This document shows positions 23,126 through 30,293 of a stretch of 31,573 bases of DNA, in pieces. The number at the start of each line of letters is the position of its first letter. Positions within the stretch are counted from its first letter, which is position 1. Below the pieces are notes generated by a model. That model saw only the letters and a list, made by a program, of their open reading frames with translations, ran no database searches and had not been told where the DNA came from. The stretch is from AC-50 sp035640455 (GTDB lineage: Bacteria > Actinomycetota > Thermoleophilia > Gaiellales > Gaiellaceae), in contig DASQWB010000155.1 of the NCBI GenBank assembly GCA_035640455.1, positions 1 through 31,573 of the forward strand, read 5' to 3'. Both the position numbers and the translations under genes were made by a program.

Positions 23126-24757
23126 ATGGCGGATCGGGTCCAGGGCGGGCGCCTCGCGGCGCGGGCGATCGCCGCGCACGGCGTCGACACCGTCTTCACG
23201 CTCTCAGGCGGCCACGTGATGCCGATCTACGAGGGCTGCCGCCTCGAGGGCGTGCAGGTCGTCGACGTACGCCACGAGCAGGCCGCGGCCCACGCCGCCG
23301 AGGCCTGGGGCCGGCTGAGGCGGGCCTGCGGCGTCGCCGTCGTCACCGCGGGACCAGGCGTGACCGGGACGATCACGGCGGTCGCCAATTCCTTCGTCGC
23401 CCAGACGCCGCTCCTCGTGATCGGCGGAGCGCGGCCGCTCGGGCAGGCCGAGCGGGGAGCGCTCCAGGACCTCGACCAGCTCTCGCTCTTCCGGCCGGTG
23501 ACGAAGTGGGCCGGCGTCTGCACCGACACGGAGCGGATCCCCGAGCTCGTGGCGACGGCCTTCCGGCACGCGCTCGCCCTGCCGCGTGGCCCCACGTACC
23601 TCGAGCTGCCGATGGACGTGCTCTTCGCGGAGGCCCCCGCCGACGCGCAGGTCGGCCCGTCCCGCAGCGCCGCGCGCGCCTTCGGCGATCCGCGCGAGGT
23701 GATGAAGGCCGCCGAGCTCCTCACGAACGCCGAGCGGCCCGCCGTGGTCGCCGGCAGCGGCATCTGGTGGGACGGCGCGTGGAAGCAGCTCGACGCGTTC
23801 GCCGCAAACGGACGCCTGCCGGTGTACCTCAACGGCTCCGGCCGCGGCGCGCTGCCGCCCGAGCATGAGCTCTTCTTCCAGCATTCCCGCGGAGCCGCCC
23901 TCGCCGCGGCCGACGTCGTGTGCGTGATCGGGACGCCGCTCGACTTCCGCCTCGGCTTCGGCCGCTTCGCCGCCGACGCGAAGCTCGTGCACATCCACGC
24001 CGACCCGGCGGAGCTCGGCCGCAACCGCGCTCCGGACGCAGGCATCGTGGGCGACTGCGCCGGCGTCCTCGGGATCCTCGCCGACGCCGTCAAGACTCCG
24101 CGCGCCGACCGCGACGAGTGGCTCGCGCGACTGCGGGACGCCGAAGCGGCCTGGTGGGACGAGCACCGCGCTCAGATGGAATCCGACGCCGCGCCGATTC
24201 ACCACTACCGGCTCGCGGCGGAGCTCGACCGCGTGCTCGATCCGGGAACCGTCGTCGTCGGCGACGGCGGTGACGTCGTCGCCGTCGTGTCGCGGGTCCT
24301 CCGCGTCCATCGTCCCGGTCATTGGCTCGACCCGGGCCCGTTCGGCTGCCTGGGCGTCGGGCCGCCGTACGCGCTCGGCGTCAAGACGGCTGCTCCGGCG
24401 AAGCAGGTCGTGGTCGTCGCCGGCGACGGCGCCTTCGGCCTGAACGGCTTCGAGTACGACACGCTCGCGCGGTTCGAGCTCCCGACGGTGTTCGTGATCG
24501 GCAACGACGCCGCCTGGGGCGAGATCCGGATCCCGCAGATCGGGATCTACGGCGCCGAGTCGGAGGTCGCCACCCGCCTCGCGCCGACGCCATACCACCG
24601 GCTGACGGACGTCTTCGGCGGCCACGCGGAGCACGTCGAGCGGGCGGCCGAGCTGGCGCCGGCGCTCGAGCGGGCCCTCGCCGCGGACACTCCCGCGATC
24701 GTCAACGTCATGCTCGACCCGGACGCGATGGTCGGGCATCCGTACCGCGGCATGTGA
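23126..24757 (+). CDS. Thiamine-diphosphate-dependent enzyme, acetolactate synthase / 2-hydroxyacyl-CoA lyase type
   Basis: This 543-residue protein has the three-domain layout of the ThDP superfamily. The catalytic Glu51 is in RHEQAAAHAAEA, followed by GVAVVTAGPGVTGT and then GALQDLDQLSLFRPVTKWA. The latter is more typical of the 2-hydroxyacyl-CoA lyase/oxalyl-CoA decarboxylase side than of IlvB. The cofactor motif GDGAFGLNGFEYDT begins at residue 433. No ilvN, frc or CoA-transferase gene is adjacent, so the substrate is open. The ATG at 23126 is supported by a -10-like TAGGCT seven bases upstream. It is convergent with the LysM gene. Confidence 0.85.
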   Translation: MADRVQGGRLAARAIAAHGVDTVFTLSGGHVMPIYEGCRLEGVQVVDVRHEQAAAHAAEAWGRLRRACGVAVVTAGPGVTGTITAVANSFVAQTPLLVIGGARPLGQAERGALQDLDQLSLFRPVTKWAGVCTDTERIPELVATAFRHALALPRGPTYLELPMDVLFAEAPADAQVGPSRSAARAFGDPREVMKAAELLTNAERPAVVAGSGIWWDGAWKQLDAFAANGRLPVYLNGSGRGALPPEHELFFQHSRGAALAAADVVCVIGTPLDFRLGFGRFAADAKLVHIHADPAELGRNRAPDAGIVGDCAGVLGILADAVKTPRADRDEWLARLRDAEAAWWDEHRAQMESDAAPIHHYRLAAELDRVLDPGTVVVGDGGDVVAVVSRVLRVHRPGHWLDPGPFGCLGVGPPYALGVKTAAPAKQVVVVAGDGAFGLNGFEYDTLARFELPTVFVIGNDAAWGEIRIPQIGIYGAESEVATRLAPTPYHRLTDVFGGHAEHVERAAELAPALERALAADTPAIVNVMLDPDAMVGHPYRGM

Positions 24758-24902
24758 CCGCTGACGGTCGGGCGGAGGCGGCCGGCTGTGACCGCTACCG
24801 GCGGGAGCGGTCGCAGCCTCCCGTCGCGGGCCAACGTGGTCGGGTTCAACGGACGTACCGACAACCAGCCGGCCGTCCTATGACGGTGCCGCAAGGCGGC
24901 CT
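24758..24902. other. Intergenic region between convergent genes, hairpins only
   Basis: The 145 bp contain no gene that I recognise. A stem GACCGCT/AGCGGTC lies at about 24790-24812, and GCCGC/GCGGC at 24888-24900 directly follows the LysM stop. TGTGACCGCT occurs twice (24753-24762 and 24787-24796). There are no T-runs, so any termination would not be of the classic intrinsic kind. Confidence 0.5.
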
Positions 24903-25148
24903 CTAGGGCGGTAGCACGAGACGCTCCCCTGGACGGAGAAGGACGGAGCCGGTGAGCCGGTTCCGCTGCTCGAGCTTCCAGACTGCTTCGCGTGGATCGC
25001 CCCCGTAGTGCGAGGTCGCGATCGACCAGAGCGTGTCCGTCGGCCGGACGACGTACACGCGCTCGTGGCCTGCTCCCTGTGACGGCCGCGGCACGAGCGC
25101 CCATGCCGCGGCGGCGGCCAGCACGATGGCTGAAAGCTTCACGAACAC
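24903..25148 (-). CDS. SOS-controlled small membrane/LysM protein, YneA/ChiZ-like division inhibitor
   Basis: This 81-residue protein has a hydrophobic N-terminal segment (about residues 4-20, VKLSAIVLAAAAAWALV), a short linker and one LysM peptidoglycan-binding domain (YVVRPTDTLWSIATSHYGG to LRPGERLVLP). The size and layout match SOS-induced cell-division suppressors such as Bacillus YneA and mycobacterial Rv2719c (ChiZ). Its promoter carries two LexA boxes, one between -35 and -10 and one over the transcription start, so control by LexA is strongly predicted. Those relatives usually lie beside lexA; here no lexA is in the window. The start may be the GTG at 25148, inside the LexA box, or the GTG at 25142. 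Either gives a nearly leaderless mRNA. Confidence 0.8.
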   Translation of the reverse strand: MFVKLSAIVLAAAAAWALVPRPSQGAGHERVYVVRPTDTLWSIATSHYGGDPREAVWKLEQRNRLTGSVLLRPGERLVLPP

Positions 25149-25155
25149 GTGTTCG
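25142..25155. promoter_or_regulatory. LexA (SOS) box 1, over the start of the LysM gene
   Basis: CGAACACGTGTTCG is a perfect palindrome that matches the actinobacterial/Bacillus-type SOS box CGAAC-N4-GTTCG. It covers the predicted transcription start and the GTG start codon, so bound LexA would block initiation. It lies 24 bp, centre to centre, from box 2. Confidence 0.85.
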
Positions 25156-25157
25156 CC

Positions 25158-25186
25158 ACGCTACCCGAACACATGTTCTCCGTCAA
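25158..25186 (-). promoter_or_regulatory. Promoter of the LysM gene
   Basis: On the minus strand TTGACG (25181-25186) and TAGCGT (25158-25163) are separated by 17 bp. LexA box 2 fills the spacer. The predicted start of transcription is 1-3 bases from the GTG at 25148. Confidence 0.75.
25166..25179. promoter_or_regulatory. LexA (SOS) box 2, in the promoter spacer
   Basis: CGAACACATGTTCT keeps the GAAC-N4-GTTC core with one mismatch in the outer bases. It lies between the -35 and -10 of the LysM gene. With box 1 it makes a tandem LexA operator, which usually means tight repression. Confidence 0.8.
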
Positions 25187-25187
25187 G

Positions 25188-25676
25188 TCACGAAAGCGTC
25201 AAAAGCTCGGGGCGGATCTCCTCGCCGGCCACCTCGAGGACGAGCATCGAATGGACAGGTGCGCGTCGCCGCTCGGTCGGGCTGCCGGGGTTGAGGATCC
25301 AGACGCCACCGACGAGCTCCACCTGCGGCACGTGCGTATGGCCGTAGACGACGGCGGCACAATCGGGGAACCGAGCGACCAGCCGCGCCTCCCGCCCCGC
25401 CGCCGGCCCCGAGATGTGGACGATGCCGATGCGAACGCCCTCGACCTCCACCACCCGCTTCTTCGGAAGCGACTCCCGGAGCGCGGGCTCGTCCATGTTG
25501 CCGTAGACACCTTCGACCCGACCGAAGACCCGCAGCTCCGAGAGCACCGACGCTGCGACGAAGTCGCCGGCGTGGATGATCAGGTCGGCGCGCTCGAGCT
25601 CCTCCACGCACGCAGGCGGCAGACGGCGCCCGCCGCGCGGCAAGTGCGTGTCCGCGATGACGGCGACTCGGACCAG
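25188..25676 (-). CDS. Metallophosphoesterase of the YfcE/MJ0936 phosphodiesterase family
   Basis: This small calcineurin-like phosphodiesterase has all metal motifs: ADTH near the N-terminus, IHAGDF, YGNMD, and VYGHTHVPQ with LNPGSPT. The physiological substrate of this family is unknown. A frame starting at the TTG at 25643 would lose the ADTH metal motif. The full N-terminus VRVAVIADTH requires a start further upstream, and the only candidate is CTG at 25676, preceded by GAGACGGA. From there it has 162 residues, the usual family size. It follows the glycosidase-like gene with a gap of 7 bp and is probably co-transcribed with it. Its stop lies 1-2 bases from the -35 of the LysM promoter. 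Confidence 0.85.
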   Translation of the reverse strand: MVRVAVIADTHLPRGGRRLPPACVEELERADLIIHAGDFVAASVLSELRVFGRVEGVYGNMDEPALRESLPKKRVVEVEGVRIGIVHISGPAAGREARLVARFPDCAAVVYGHTHVPQVELVGGVWILNPGSPTERRRAPVHSMLVLEVAGEEIRPELLTLS

Positions 25677-25683
25677 GTCCGTC

Positions 25684-27243
25684 TCAGCGAACGCGAAACG
25701 GCGAGCCGACGAGGACGCTCGTCCGCGCCGGGTTCATCGAGGCCGCCAAGCGCACGGCATAGACGTACCAGCCGGGCGCGAGCGAGCGAGGACGAAACGT
25801 GACGTCCCGAGTCGAGTAGGCGCGCACCGAGCCGGACGAGCGGCTGACGAGGCCGGGGCGCGGCGCATTCGACGCCAGAGCGTCGCCGATCCACGACCGA
25901 TCGCCCTCCACCACACCGCGGCCGCCCCTCACACGGAAGATCCCGGCACGGAAGCGGGCCGCCTCCTTCGCCGTGATGCCGAAGCCGGAGCGTACGCCGC
26001 CGCTCCTGCGCCGCCCGAAGGAGGCGGCCGAGCCGGCGACCGCGGTCGAGTGACGCCAGACGACGGGCGCGCCGGAGCAGACGCCGGCCGTCTCGGCGAT
26101 CGCGTCCTTGACCGCGTCGTACGAGGGCCGCCTCGAGCTGTCGGCGCGAATCAGCCCGGTCTGGAAGCGGTCGAGGTCGCTCTCGTCGACGAGGTGGAAG
26201 AGGTTGAGCGCAGTCACCGCGGGGTCGCACTCGACGAAGCGGACGAGATCGCCGTAGATGCGCGCCTGCGTCGCCTCATCGACGGTCTGCGAGCTCTCAC
26301 GGCCGGTGTAGGCGCTCCGCGCGCTCGCCGGGATGCGCGCCTGCCAGCCGGTCTCGTCGAGGACGAGCGTCAGCGGCGGCGGCACCGCCGGCGCCGCGAG
26401 AAGCGGTGACCCGCCGCCGCCTTCGGCGAACGTCGGCTGAGCGGTGCCGGCGAGCGCGTCCCAGACCGCCTGCTTGATCCGCGCGAAGTTCGGCACGCCC
26501 GCGTTCGGCCACTGGTAACCCTTCAACAGCGGGTCGTTCGCGGAGCTCGGGTTCGGGTACGGGTGGAAGGCGAGCTCGTCCATGATCGGCCGGGTCCGCC
26601 CGCTCGCGCGGTAGGCGACGCCGAGGTCGTGGATGAAGCGGACGGGCGAGGTGGAGACGTTGCTCCGCGCCCGGGGATCGTCGTTCCCGCGCGGCGAGAG
26701 CCCGAGGCCGATGACGTCGATCGCCGGGTCGACGCTCTTGAGAGCGTCGTAGGACAACGCCAGCATCTGCTCGTACGCCGCCGCCGCGAGGCCGCGCCCG
26801 CGAGGCGAGAACTGCGGCCGCCAGAACCGCGGCTGGTTCGGCTCGTTGCCGATGATGAACTCCTTCACCTGCGGGTACGTGCGCGCGAGCAGCGCGACGT
26901 AGTCGGCAAACTGGCGTGCTCCGCCCGGCGTCGACGTGACGTCTGTCGGGTGCAACGGCTGGACGCTGAAGACGATCTGCACGTGCGCCGCGGCGGCGAC
27001 CGGGAGCGAGCGGTCGAGGAAGGCCCGCTCCTGGATCTCCGTCGGGTGCGCCGCGTCCCAGAAGACGGCGATCCGGTTCTCGGTCATGCCGAGGTCGTTC
27101 AGAGTGGCGAAGAACGAGACGCCGCCGTCGTCGGCGTACTTGCCTGCGTCCTCGGTGACGCCGAACCGGACGGCGCCATGCCCGGACGAGGCGAGGAGCA
27201 GCGCAAGCAGGAGCGACGTGAAGACGGCGATGGGATTCTTCAT
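25684..27243 (-). CDS. Secreted GH-A clan glycosidase-like protein
   Basis: This 519-residue exported protein has a signal peptide (MKNPIAVFTSLLLALLLASSG) stated here by its hydrophobic core LLLALLLASS, then a TIM-barrel-like domain. The likely acid/base Glu lies in FIIGNEPNQP (about residues 124-133) and the likely nucleophile Glu in LVLDETGWQ (about 311-319), the Asn-Glu-Pro and late Glu pattern of GH-A families such as GH5 and GH39. The stretch DELAFHPYPNP is also typical of such barrels. A beta-rich C-terminal region (about 400-519) is of unknown role. The substrate cannot be read from sequence. The ATG at 27243 lacks a strong ribosome-binding site. The MPE gene follows after 7 bp. Confidence 0.78.
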   Translation of the reverse strand: MKNPIAVFTSLLLALLLASSGHGAVRFGVTEDAGKYADDGGVSFFATLNDLGMTENRIAVFWDAAHPTEIQERAFLDRSLPVAAAAHVQIVFSVQPLHPTDVTSTPGGARQFADYVALLARTYPQVKEFIIGNEPNQPRFWRPQFSPRGRGLAAAAYEQMLALSYDALKSVDPAIDVIGLGLSPRGNDDPRARSNVSTSPVRFIHDLGVAYRASGRTRPIMDELAFHPYPNPSSANDPLLKGYQWPNAGVPNFARIKQAVWDALAGTAQPTFAEGGGGSPLLAAPAVPPPLTLVLDETGWQARIPASARSAYTGRESSQTVDEATQARIYGDLVRFVECDPAVTALNLFHLVDESDLDRFQTGLIRADSSRRPSYDAVKDAIAETAGVCSGAPVVWRHSTAVAGSAASFGRRRSGGVRSGFGITAKEAARFRAGIFRVRGGRGVVEGDRSWIGDALASNAPRPGLVSRSSGSVRAYSTRDVTFRPRSLAPGWYVYAVRLAASMNPARTSVLVGSPFRVR

Positions 27244-27299
27244 GACTCGGCGACGGGGCGCGGGAGCCTCTCAGGTCCCGCAGGCGGGGGTTACGCCAT

Positions 27300-28346
27300 C
27301 TAGTCGGCGAGAGCGCCCACGGCCTTGACCCCTTCGAGCACCGCGTCGAGCAATGGCCCCGCGCCGAAGCGCACCGGATCGTCGGTCGGCAGGCCCGTCT
27401 CGGCCTCCGCCTCGGCGACGGCCGCCCGTGCGCCCTCCTCGTCCAGCTCCCGCGTGTTCACCGCCACCGCGACGACGCGCGCGGGCCGCACCGGCAGAGA
27501 AATCCGCTCGTGCAGCTCGACGAGCTCGCCGAGCGACGTGATCGGGTGGTGCCCCGCCGCGCCCTCGATCTCGGTCCGGCCGGCCTCGTGACAGAGTACG
27601 TAGGCGTGCGGCACCGAGCCGTGCATGAGCCCGAGAGTCACCCCTGAGTAGAGCGGGTGGAGCAGCGCGCCCTGGCCCTCGACCCAGAGTAGGTCGCCGC
27701 GCGCTGCGCCCTCGACGAGGAGCCGCTCCGCCGCGCCGGCGAGGAAGTCCGAGACGACGGCGTCGACCGAGATTCCCCAACCTGCGATCGCAATCCCCGT
27801 CTGCCCTGTCGGCACGAAGACCGACCGGAGCCCGCGCCGGCGCGCCTCGAGGTCGAGCTCACAGGAGACCGTCATCTTCCCGATCGCGCAGTCGGAGCCG
27901 ACGGTGAGGACGATCTGCGCATCGACCTCGAGGTTCTCGCCGGTGACGGTGCTCAGGTCGGCCGGCGGCCGCCGCAGGTCGCGGAGCTCGACGCCGTGGC
28001 GCCGCGCGAGCTCGACGAGCTCGGGGTCGTCGGCGAGGAACACGTGCAGGCCGTTCTCGAGATCGAGGCCGGCCGACACGCAGGAGCGAAGCAGGTCGAT
28101 CCACTCGGGCGGAAAGCGGCCGCCCTGGGTGGCGACGCCGACGAGCGCGGTCGTCGGACCGAAGCGGAGCGCGTCGTCGACCGAGGCCACGATCAGCAGC
28201 CCGTCCTCGGTCTCGCCCGCGCGCGTCGAGTCGAGGATCACCACGACGTCGTCGCGCCGATAGCGCAGAACGCCCTGCAGCGTCTTGCCGTAGTGCGGAT
28301 CGGCCGAGAAGCCCTCAGCGAGGACGAGATAGCGCTTCGGCTTCAA
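27300..28346 (-). CDS. DUF1611 family protein, DgcN-like (probable D-glutamate N-acetyltransferase)
   Basis: This 348-residue protein belongs to the DUF1611/COG3367 family, with an N-terminal Rossmann-like domain and a C-terminal P-loop domain whose loop reads GSDCAIGKMT (about residues 149-158). It also has VPTGQTGIAIAGWGI and WVEGQGALLHP. In marine bacteria a DUF1611 protein (DgcN) has been reported to acetylate D-glutamate and to work with an enolase-superfamily racemase (DgcA). Here the neighbouring gene is exactly such an enolase-superfamily enzyme and overlaps it by 32 bp. The pairing supports the assignment, but older annotations call this family an NAD-dependent epimerase or a hypothetical ATPase. 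The TTG at 28346 is the probable start; its GGAG is abnormally close. Confidence 0.72.
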   Translation of the reverse strand: MKPKRYLVLAEGFSADPHYGKTLQGVLRYRRDDVVVILDSTRAGETEDGLLIVASVDDALRFGPTTALVGVATQGGRFPPEWIDLLRSCVSAGLDLENGLHVFLADDPELVELARRHGVELRDLRRPPADLSTVTGENLEVDAQIVLTVGSDCAIGKMTVSCELDLEARRRGLRSVFVPTGQTGIAIAGWGISVDAVVSDFLAGAAERLLVEGAARGDLLWVEGQGALLHPLYSGVTLGLMHGSVPHAYVLCHEAGRTEIEGAAGHHPITSLGELVELHERISLPVRPARVVAVAVNTRELDEEGARAAVAEAEAETGLPTDDPVRFGAGPLLDAVLEGVKAVGALAD

Positions 28347-29331
28347 CTCCGAGACCAGGTTCCGATGGGGGTAGCTGCACGCCGTCGACGAGCTCGACGC
28401 CGGGGCAGGGATCCTCGGCGAGCAGGAGGTTCCCGTCGAGGTCGACGTGGTCGCAGAGCGAGGCGATCTGCGCCGCCGCCGAGATGCCGAGGCCCGATTC
28501 GACCATGCAGCCGAGCATGACGCCGAGCCCGAGCGCCCGCGCCGCGTGGGCCATCCGCACCGCCTCGCGAATCCCGCCCGACTTCGCGAGCTTGATGTTG
28601 ATCCCGTCCGCGAGGCGGCCGCACTCGGCGACGTCCGCCAATGTGTGGCAGTTCTCGTCCAGGTAGACCGGGATCGGCGAGCGGCCCCTGAGGATCACCT
28701 CCGCCGAGGCCGGCAGCGGCTGCTCGCAGTACTCGACTCCGAGCTCGTCGAGTTTGGGCAGGCTCTCCAGCGCCTCCGCCTCGTCCCAGCCCTCGTTCAC
28801 GTCCACCTGGAGCGGGAGGTCTGTCACGCCGCGGACGGCGCGGACGCGTTCGACGTCGAGCCCGTCGCCCGCGCCGAGCTTCAGCTTCAGGCGCCTGAAG
28901 CGTCCGGCGACGGCCTCGGCGCGGCGCGCCATATCGTCGGGATCGCCGAGCCAGACCGTCCACGAGGTCGGCGGGCCGGCGCGCGGCAGGCCGAGCAGGC
29001 GCCACACCGGCTCGCCGGCGAGCCGGCCGCAGAGGTCGTGCAGGGCAGCGTCGAGCGCCGCCCGGGCGGCGAAGTCGCGCTGGGGCAGGCGGTCGAGGAT
29101 CTCCTCGAGCGCGAAGGGGTCGTCGCCGAGGAGGTCGGCGTGCTCCTCGACGTAGCCGAGCGCCGACTCGGCCGACTCGTCGTAGCGGTCGATCGGCGCC
29201 GCCTCGCCGAGCCCGCGGACGCCGTCGTGCTCGATCTCGACCTGGACGACCTCCGCGGTGTCCTGGGCAGAGCGCGAGATGACGAACGTCTCCGCGAGAC
29301 GCAGCGTGACGACGCAGCCCGAGACCTGCAC
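28315..29331 (-). CDS. Enolase-superfamily dipeptide epimerase / N-acyl-glutamate racemase, DgcA-like
   Basis: This 338-residue protein belongs to the mandelate racemase/muconate lactonizing subgroup. Catalytic and metal residues are visible: the KxK motif in RLKLKLG (Lys149, Lys151), Asp177 in QVDVNEGW, Glu203 in YCEQPL, Asp225 in LDENCH and the second Lys in NIKLAKSGG. GLGEAAPIDRY near the N-terminus is typical of L-Ala-D/L-Glu epimerases. With the downstream DUF1611 gene it resembles the DgcA/DgcN pair, in which it would turn N-acetyl-D-glutamate into the L form; peptidoglycan dipeptide recycling is the alternative. The GTG start at 29331 has TAGTGT six bases upstream, so the mRNA is probably leaderless. 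Confidence 0.8.
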   Translation of the reverse strand: MQVSGCVVTLRLAETFVISRSAQDTAEVVQVEIEHDGVRGLGEAAPIDRYDESAESALGYVEEHADLLGDDPFALEEILDRLPQRDFAARAALDAALHDLCGRLAGEPVWRLLGLPRAGPPTSWTVWLGDPDDMARRAEAVAGRFRRLKLKLGAGDGLDVERVRAVRGVTDLPLQVDVNEGWDEAEALESLPKLDELGVEYCEQPLPASAEVILRGRSPIPVYLDENCHTLADVAECGRLADGINIKLAKSGGIREAVRMAHAARALGLGVMLGCMVESGLGISAAAQIASLCDHVDLDGNLLLAEDPCPGVELVDGVQLPPSEPGLGVEAEALSRPR

Positions 29332-29336
29332 GGGGG

Positions 29337-29343
29337 TACACTA
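29337..29343. promoter_or_regulatory. Shared symmetric -10 element between dgcA-like gene and tRNA-Arg
   Basis: The bases TACACTA read TACACT on the plus strand (10 bases before the tRNA) and TAGTGT on the minus strand (6 bases before the GTG of the epimerase). Both fit TAN3T -10 boxes. The two genes are only 21 bp apart, so the promoters must overlap here. Neither strand has a strong -35. Confidence 0.55.
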
Positions 29344-29352
29344 CGCACCCCC

Positions 29353-29425
29353 GCGCCCGTAGCTCAGGGGATAGAGCGCGCGCCTCCGGAGCGCGAGGTC
29401 GCAGGTTCGATTCCTGCCGGGCGCA
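29353..29425 (+). tRNA. tRNA-Arg, anticodon CCG
   Basis: The 73-nt sequence folds completely: acceptor GCGCCCG/CGGGCGC, D-arm GCTC/GAGC, anticodon stem CGCGC/GCGCG with loop CTCCGGA (anticodon CCG, codon CGG), a 5-base variable loop and T-arm GCAGG-TTCGATT-CCTGC, then discriminator A. CCA is not encoded. Reading CGG suits a GC-rich genome. It has no neighbouring tRNA and no integrase gene beside it. Confidence 0.97.
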
Positions 29426-29433
29426 CTCCCCTC

Positions 29434-29470
29434 GGAAGTCCGGCCCCCTTCGGGGGCCATGACGACTTCC
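29434..29470 (+). terminator. Nested hairpin after tRNA-Arg
   Basis: An inner stem GGCCCCC-TTC-GGGGGCC (29442-29458) is enclosed by an outer stem GGAAGTC/GACTTCC (29434-29440 with 29464-29470). It begins nine bases after the tRNA and is the likely end or processing signal of its transcript. There is no T-run. Confidence 0.5.
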
Positions 29471-29498
29471 TCGGGATCCCTCCGAGACGCGTTTGTGG

Positions 29499-29524
29499 GC
29501 CGCAGCCGCCATGTCGGCTGCGGC
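29499..29524. terminator. Perfect 10-bp stem-loop between convergent tRNA and nucleotidyltransferase
   Basis: GCCGCAGCCG pairs exactly with CGGCTGCGGC around a 6-base loop. It lies seven bases beyond the stop of the nucleotidyltransferase on the minus strand and downstream of the tRNA on the plus strand. It could end transcription from both sides, but no T-run is present. Confidence 0.45.
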
Positions 29525-29531
29525 GGCGGGA

Positions 29532-30284
29532 CTAGAGGCTGGTCGCCTGGCTCAGCTTTCGAAGCTCGGCTTCGATTCTCGGTGGCACTTTCACGGACTG
29601 CGAGGACTCGCTCAGCACGAGCTCGACTGTGCCGGCGAGCGCCCGCAGCAGCTCCTCGCGGTCGAGGGAACGCACGAGAGTGGCGTCGAACGCGGCCAGG
29701 ATGTCGGTGGGGAGCTTGTCGAGTTCCCGGCCGTAGCTCGCGTCCAGCCCATGTCGCAGACACGCGAGCTCGAGCGCGAGATCGCGTGCTGCACTGATCC
29801 AGAGCTCCGCCTGCCACGGCCGGCCCCGCTCGATCGAGTAGCGGGCGCGAACCGCGTGATGGACGGCAAGGCCGAAGATCTCGCCTGGAGGCGGGGTCGG
29901 GACGTGATCCTTCTCGACCGAGCTGCCGAACAGCAGCTCGAAGCGGGGTCCGGTCGCGCCGAACTCGGATGCGGGCGCGAACGAGAGGTCGACCTGGAGG
30001 CAGCCCGGGAACAGGAACACGCGGTAGATCGCCGAGCCGTGCGGAAGATCGAATAGGTGAACCGCGTCGAGCTCGCCCACGACGCGTCGCGTCCAGTCCT
30101 CGAGCACCTCCGCAAGGGAGGAGTCGTCGGCAACGCCGAACGCGAGGTCGAGGTCGGACCAGCGGTCGCTCGCGCCGCTCACCGTGCCGCCGACGGCCGC
30201 CCCGGCGACGACACGGGGATCGGCGGCGGCGAGCCCGAGCAAGCGCTCACGCACGCGATTCCGCTCCTCGACGGTGAACACCAC
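29532..30284 (-). CDS. Nucleotidyltransferase-domain protein
   Basis: This 250-residue protein starts with a helix and then the nucleotidyltransferase signature GGTVSGASDRWSDLDLAFGV (about residues 32-51), with metal-binding Asp44 and Asp46; a third acidic residue is in CLQVDLSF. The C-terminal half is helical (YSIERGRPWQAELWISAAR and onward) and may be a substrate-binding bundle as in aminoglycoside or lincosamide nucleotidyltransferases. The substrate is unknown. Two GTG codons in a row (30284, 30281) can start it. It follows the leucine-dehydrogenase-like gene after 9 bp and is probably in the same transcript. It is not closely similar to the nucleotidyltransferase at 12786-13331. Confidence 0.75.
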   Translation of the reverse strand: MVFTVEERNRVRERLLGLAAADPRVVAGAAVGGTVSGASDRWSDLDLAFGVADDSSLAEVLEDWTRRVVGELDAVHLFDLPHGSAIYRVFLFPGCLQVDLSFAPASEFGATGPRFELLFGSSVEKDHVPTPPPGEIFGLAVHHAVRARYSIERGRPWQAELWISAARDLALELACLRHGLDASYGRELDKLPTDILAAFDATLVRSLDREELLRALAGTVELVLSESSQSVKVPPRIEAELRKLSQATSL

Positions 30285-30293
30285 GGCGGCGGT

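Noticed and set aside
23126..24757. Acetolactate synthase IlvB in a branched-chain operon
   Set aside because: There is no ilvN or ilvC nearby, and the QDLDQLSLFRPVTKW stretch fits 2-hydroxyacyl-CoA lyase-type relatives better, so only a broad call is made.
29353..29425. tRNA-Arg as an integration site of a genomic island
   Set aside because: No integrase and no repeated tRNA 3' end were seen in the window.
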